A stretch of DNA of 64,000 nt from DASRYH01 sp035687245 (GTDB lineage: Bacteria; Actinomycetota; Coriobacteriia; Anaerosomatales; PHET01): assembly GCA_035687245.1 (NCBI GenBank), contig DASRYH010000028.1, positions 1-64,000 on the forward strand, written 5' to 3'. The notes below the pieces were generated by a model. The model was given only the letters and a program-made list of their open reading frames with translations. It was not told the origin of the DNA and searched no databases. Position numbers and translations under genes: made by a program. This document shows, in pieces, positions 62,982 to 64,000 of this stretch (positions within the stretch are counted from its first letter, which is position 1; the number at the start of each line of letters is the position of its first letter).

Positions 62982-64000
62982 GTGGCGATTAATCTGAGCC
63001 GCCGAAACGACAACCTGCTGCGCTGGCTTCGCGCTGCACTCATCGCGCTGGCCACCGACGTGGGCCTGGTGGGGCTGCACTTCGCGCCCGCCTGGGGCGC
63101 CGCCGCGCTCGCGCTCGTTGCTGGACTACTCTCGCTCGCCTCTGTCGATGCCGGGGTGCTCGTGGCGGTCGGTGCGCTCGCGCTTCCGATGCTTGCCACC
63201 TCGCCGGTAGTCGGCGTCACCTTCATCGTCCTCGCAATCGTCCTGCTCCGCTATGTGGGCTCTAACGGCGGCCAGCCGTTCTTCGTGATCGCGGTGGCGC
63301 TGGCCGGAGCCGCGTTCGGCCCCGTGTGGGCGGCCGCCGCACTTGCGGGCTACATCCTCGGCGCTGCCGAAGGCGCACTCGCTGCCGCACTCGCGGCAGC
63401 GATGGTCGAGCTCTTCGGCGTGGTCGCAGGCAGAGCAGCCATCGGCGCTACCGTCACCGGTGGCGTCGAAGACCTGCTACATCTGGCCAAGATGCCCGAG
63501 AGCCTGTTCGCAGGCGGGTGGATCTCTCAGACGTTCGGCAGCGTGTCATCGCAGACAGTCACCGGAGTGCTGACGAGCTTCGGCAAGACGGAGCACGTCG
63601 CACTGCTGATCGCGCAGCCGATAGTCTGGGCGTGCTGTGCAGTTCTGGCCGGCGTGATCGGGCATCGGCTTCGCTCGAGTAAGTCCGCGCTGGCCTTCCT
63701 CGCGCCCGCCGGTGCAGCGCTCCTGCCCGGAGCGGCCATCGTGGTGCTCGCTCCCCTGTTCGCAGCGCAGGTAGACATCAAGTCCGTAACCATGGCGGCC
63801 GTGACTTCGGCTGTGCTCGCGGCCGCCGTCGCGTGGGTATGGGACCGCGCCTTCCCCGTCGAGGTCCTTCAAGCGGCACCGCGCAAAGGAATGGCTGCCG
63901 AAGACGCCGACGTCGACGAACTGCTCAGCCTTATCGCCACGGCTGAGGAACGGCTCGCGAGCGAACACACTGTGACTGCTACCGTGATGATCACTGACAT
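62982..64000 (+). CDS. multi-pass membrane protein, probably a class III nucleotidyl cyclase (5' part)
   Basis: GTG start at 62982 with AAGGAG 6 bases before; open to the window edge (339 codons seen). Residues 1-300 hold about nine hydrophobic segments (for example LALVAGLLSLASVDAGVLVA and FVIAVALAGAAFG). A cytosolic helix follows (DVDELLSLIATAEERLASEH), and the last residues are TVTATVMITD. That is the usual opening of a class III adenylate/guanylate cyclase domain, where the Asp of ITD would bind catalytic metal. The catalytic part is outside the window, so this call is inference from the junction. Confidence 0.55.
   Translation, partial: MAINLSRRNDNLLRWLRAALIALATDVGLVGLHFAPAWGAAALALVAGLLSLASVDAGVLVAVGALALPMLATSPVVGVTFIVLAIVLLRYVGSNGGQPFFVIAVALAGAAFGPVWAAAALAGYILGAAEGALAAALAAAMVELFGVVAGRAAIGATVTGGVEDLLHLAKMPESLFAGGWISQTFGSVSSQTVTGVLTSFGKTEHVALLIAQPIVWACCAVLAGVIGHRLRSSKSALAFLAPAGAALLPGAAIVVLAPLFAAQVDIKSVTMAAVTSAVLAAAVAWVWDRAFPVEVLQAAPRKGMAAEDADVDELLSLIATAEERLASEHTVTATVMITD

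Overview
The window is about 64 kb of high-GC DNA carrying a nearly unbroken run of core genes, almost all on the minus strand. Gene content and order point to an actinobacterium of the class Coriobacteriia or a close environmental relative (inference). The evidence is the high GC, a V-type instead of an F-type ATPase, actinobacterial-style RpoB/RpoC, zinc-binding forms of S4, S14, L24, L33 and L36, frequent GTG and TTG starts, and the groES-groEL, glmM-glmS and rplM-rpsI neighbourhoods. No mobile element, CRISPR array or rRNA gene was seen.

Layout from left to right. 1-0.9 kb: end of a GT28 glycosyltransferase and a small unknown gene. 1.1-3.3 kb: groES-groEL with a CIRCE operator. 3.4-7.5 kb: nitroreductase, family 4 uracil-DNA glycosylase, tsaE, and one gene fusing TsaB, RimI and TsaD. 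7.6-8.0 kb: a small unknown plus-strand gene. 8.0-16.6 kb: a nine-gene V/A-type ATPase operon read H-I-K-E-C-F-A-B-D. 16.8-24.0 kb: alr, a CBS-pair protein, NAD(P)HX repair, acpS, glmS and glmM; the glmS leader holds a clear glmS ribozyme. 24.1-29.4 kb: rpsI, rplM, a DUF1003 protein, truA, a plus-strand lipoprotein and the ECF transporter energising module. 29.5-48.4 kb: alpha, spc, S10 and str ribosomal clusters with infA, map, adk, secY and fusA. 48.6-60.5 kb: rpoC, rpoB, rplL, rplJ, rplA, rplK, nusG, secE, tRNA-Trp and rpmG. 60.6-62.3 kb: tuf behind tRNA-Tyr, tRNA-Thr and tRNA-Met. 62.4-64 kb: a cyclic-nucleotide-binding protein divergent from a membrane protein cut by the window edge just where a nucleotidyl cyclase domain seems to begin.

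Most genes serve one purpose: making and regulating the ribosome and RNA polymerase, with protein export (SecYE), folding (GroESL), t6A tRNA modification and cell-wall precursor synthesis (Alr, GlmM, GlmS). RNA-level control is visible as a glmS ribozyme, an L10 leader with terminator, and several structured spacers in the ribosomal operons.

The observation I consider most novel is at the C-terminus of RpoC. Behind an acidic linker it carries about 65 residues that align with the alpha-subunit C-terminal domain of this genome's own RpoA, keeping most UP-element-contacting positions. Also notable are the three-way TsaB-RimI-TsaD fusion and the probable cyclic-nucleotide signalling pair at the right edge.
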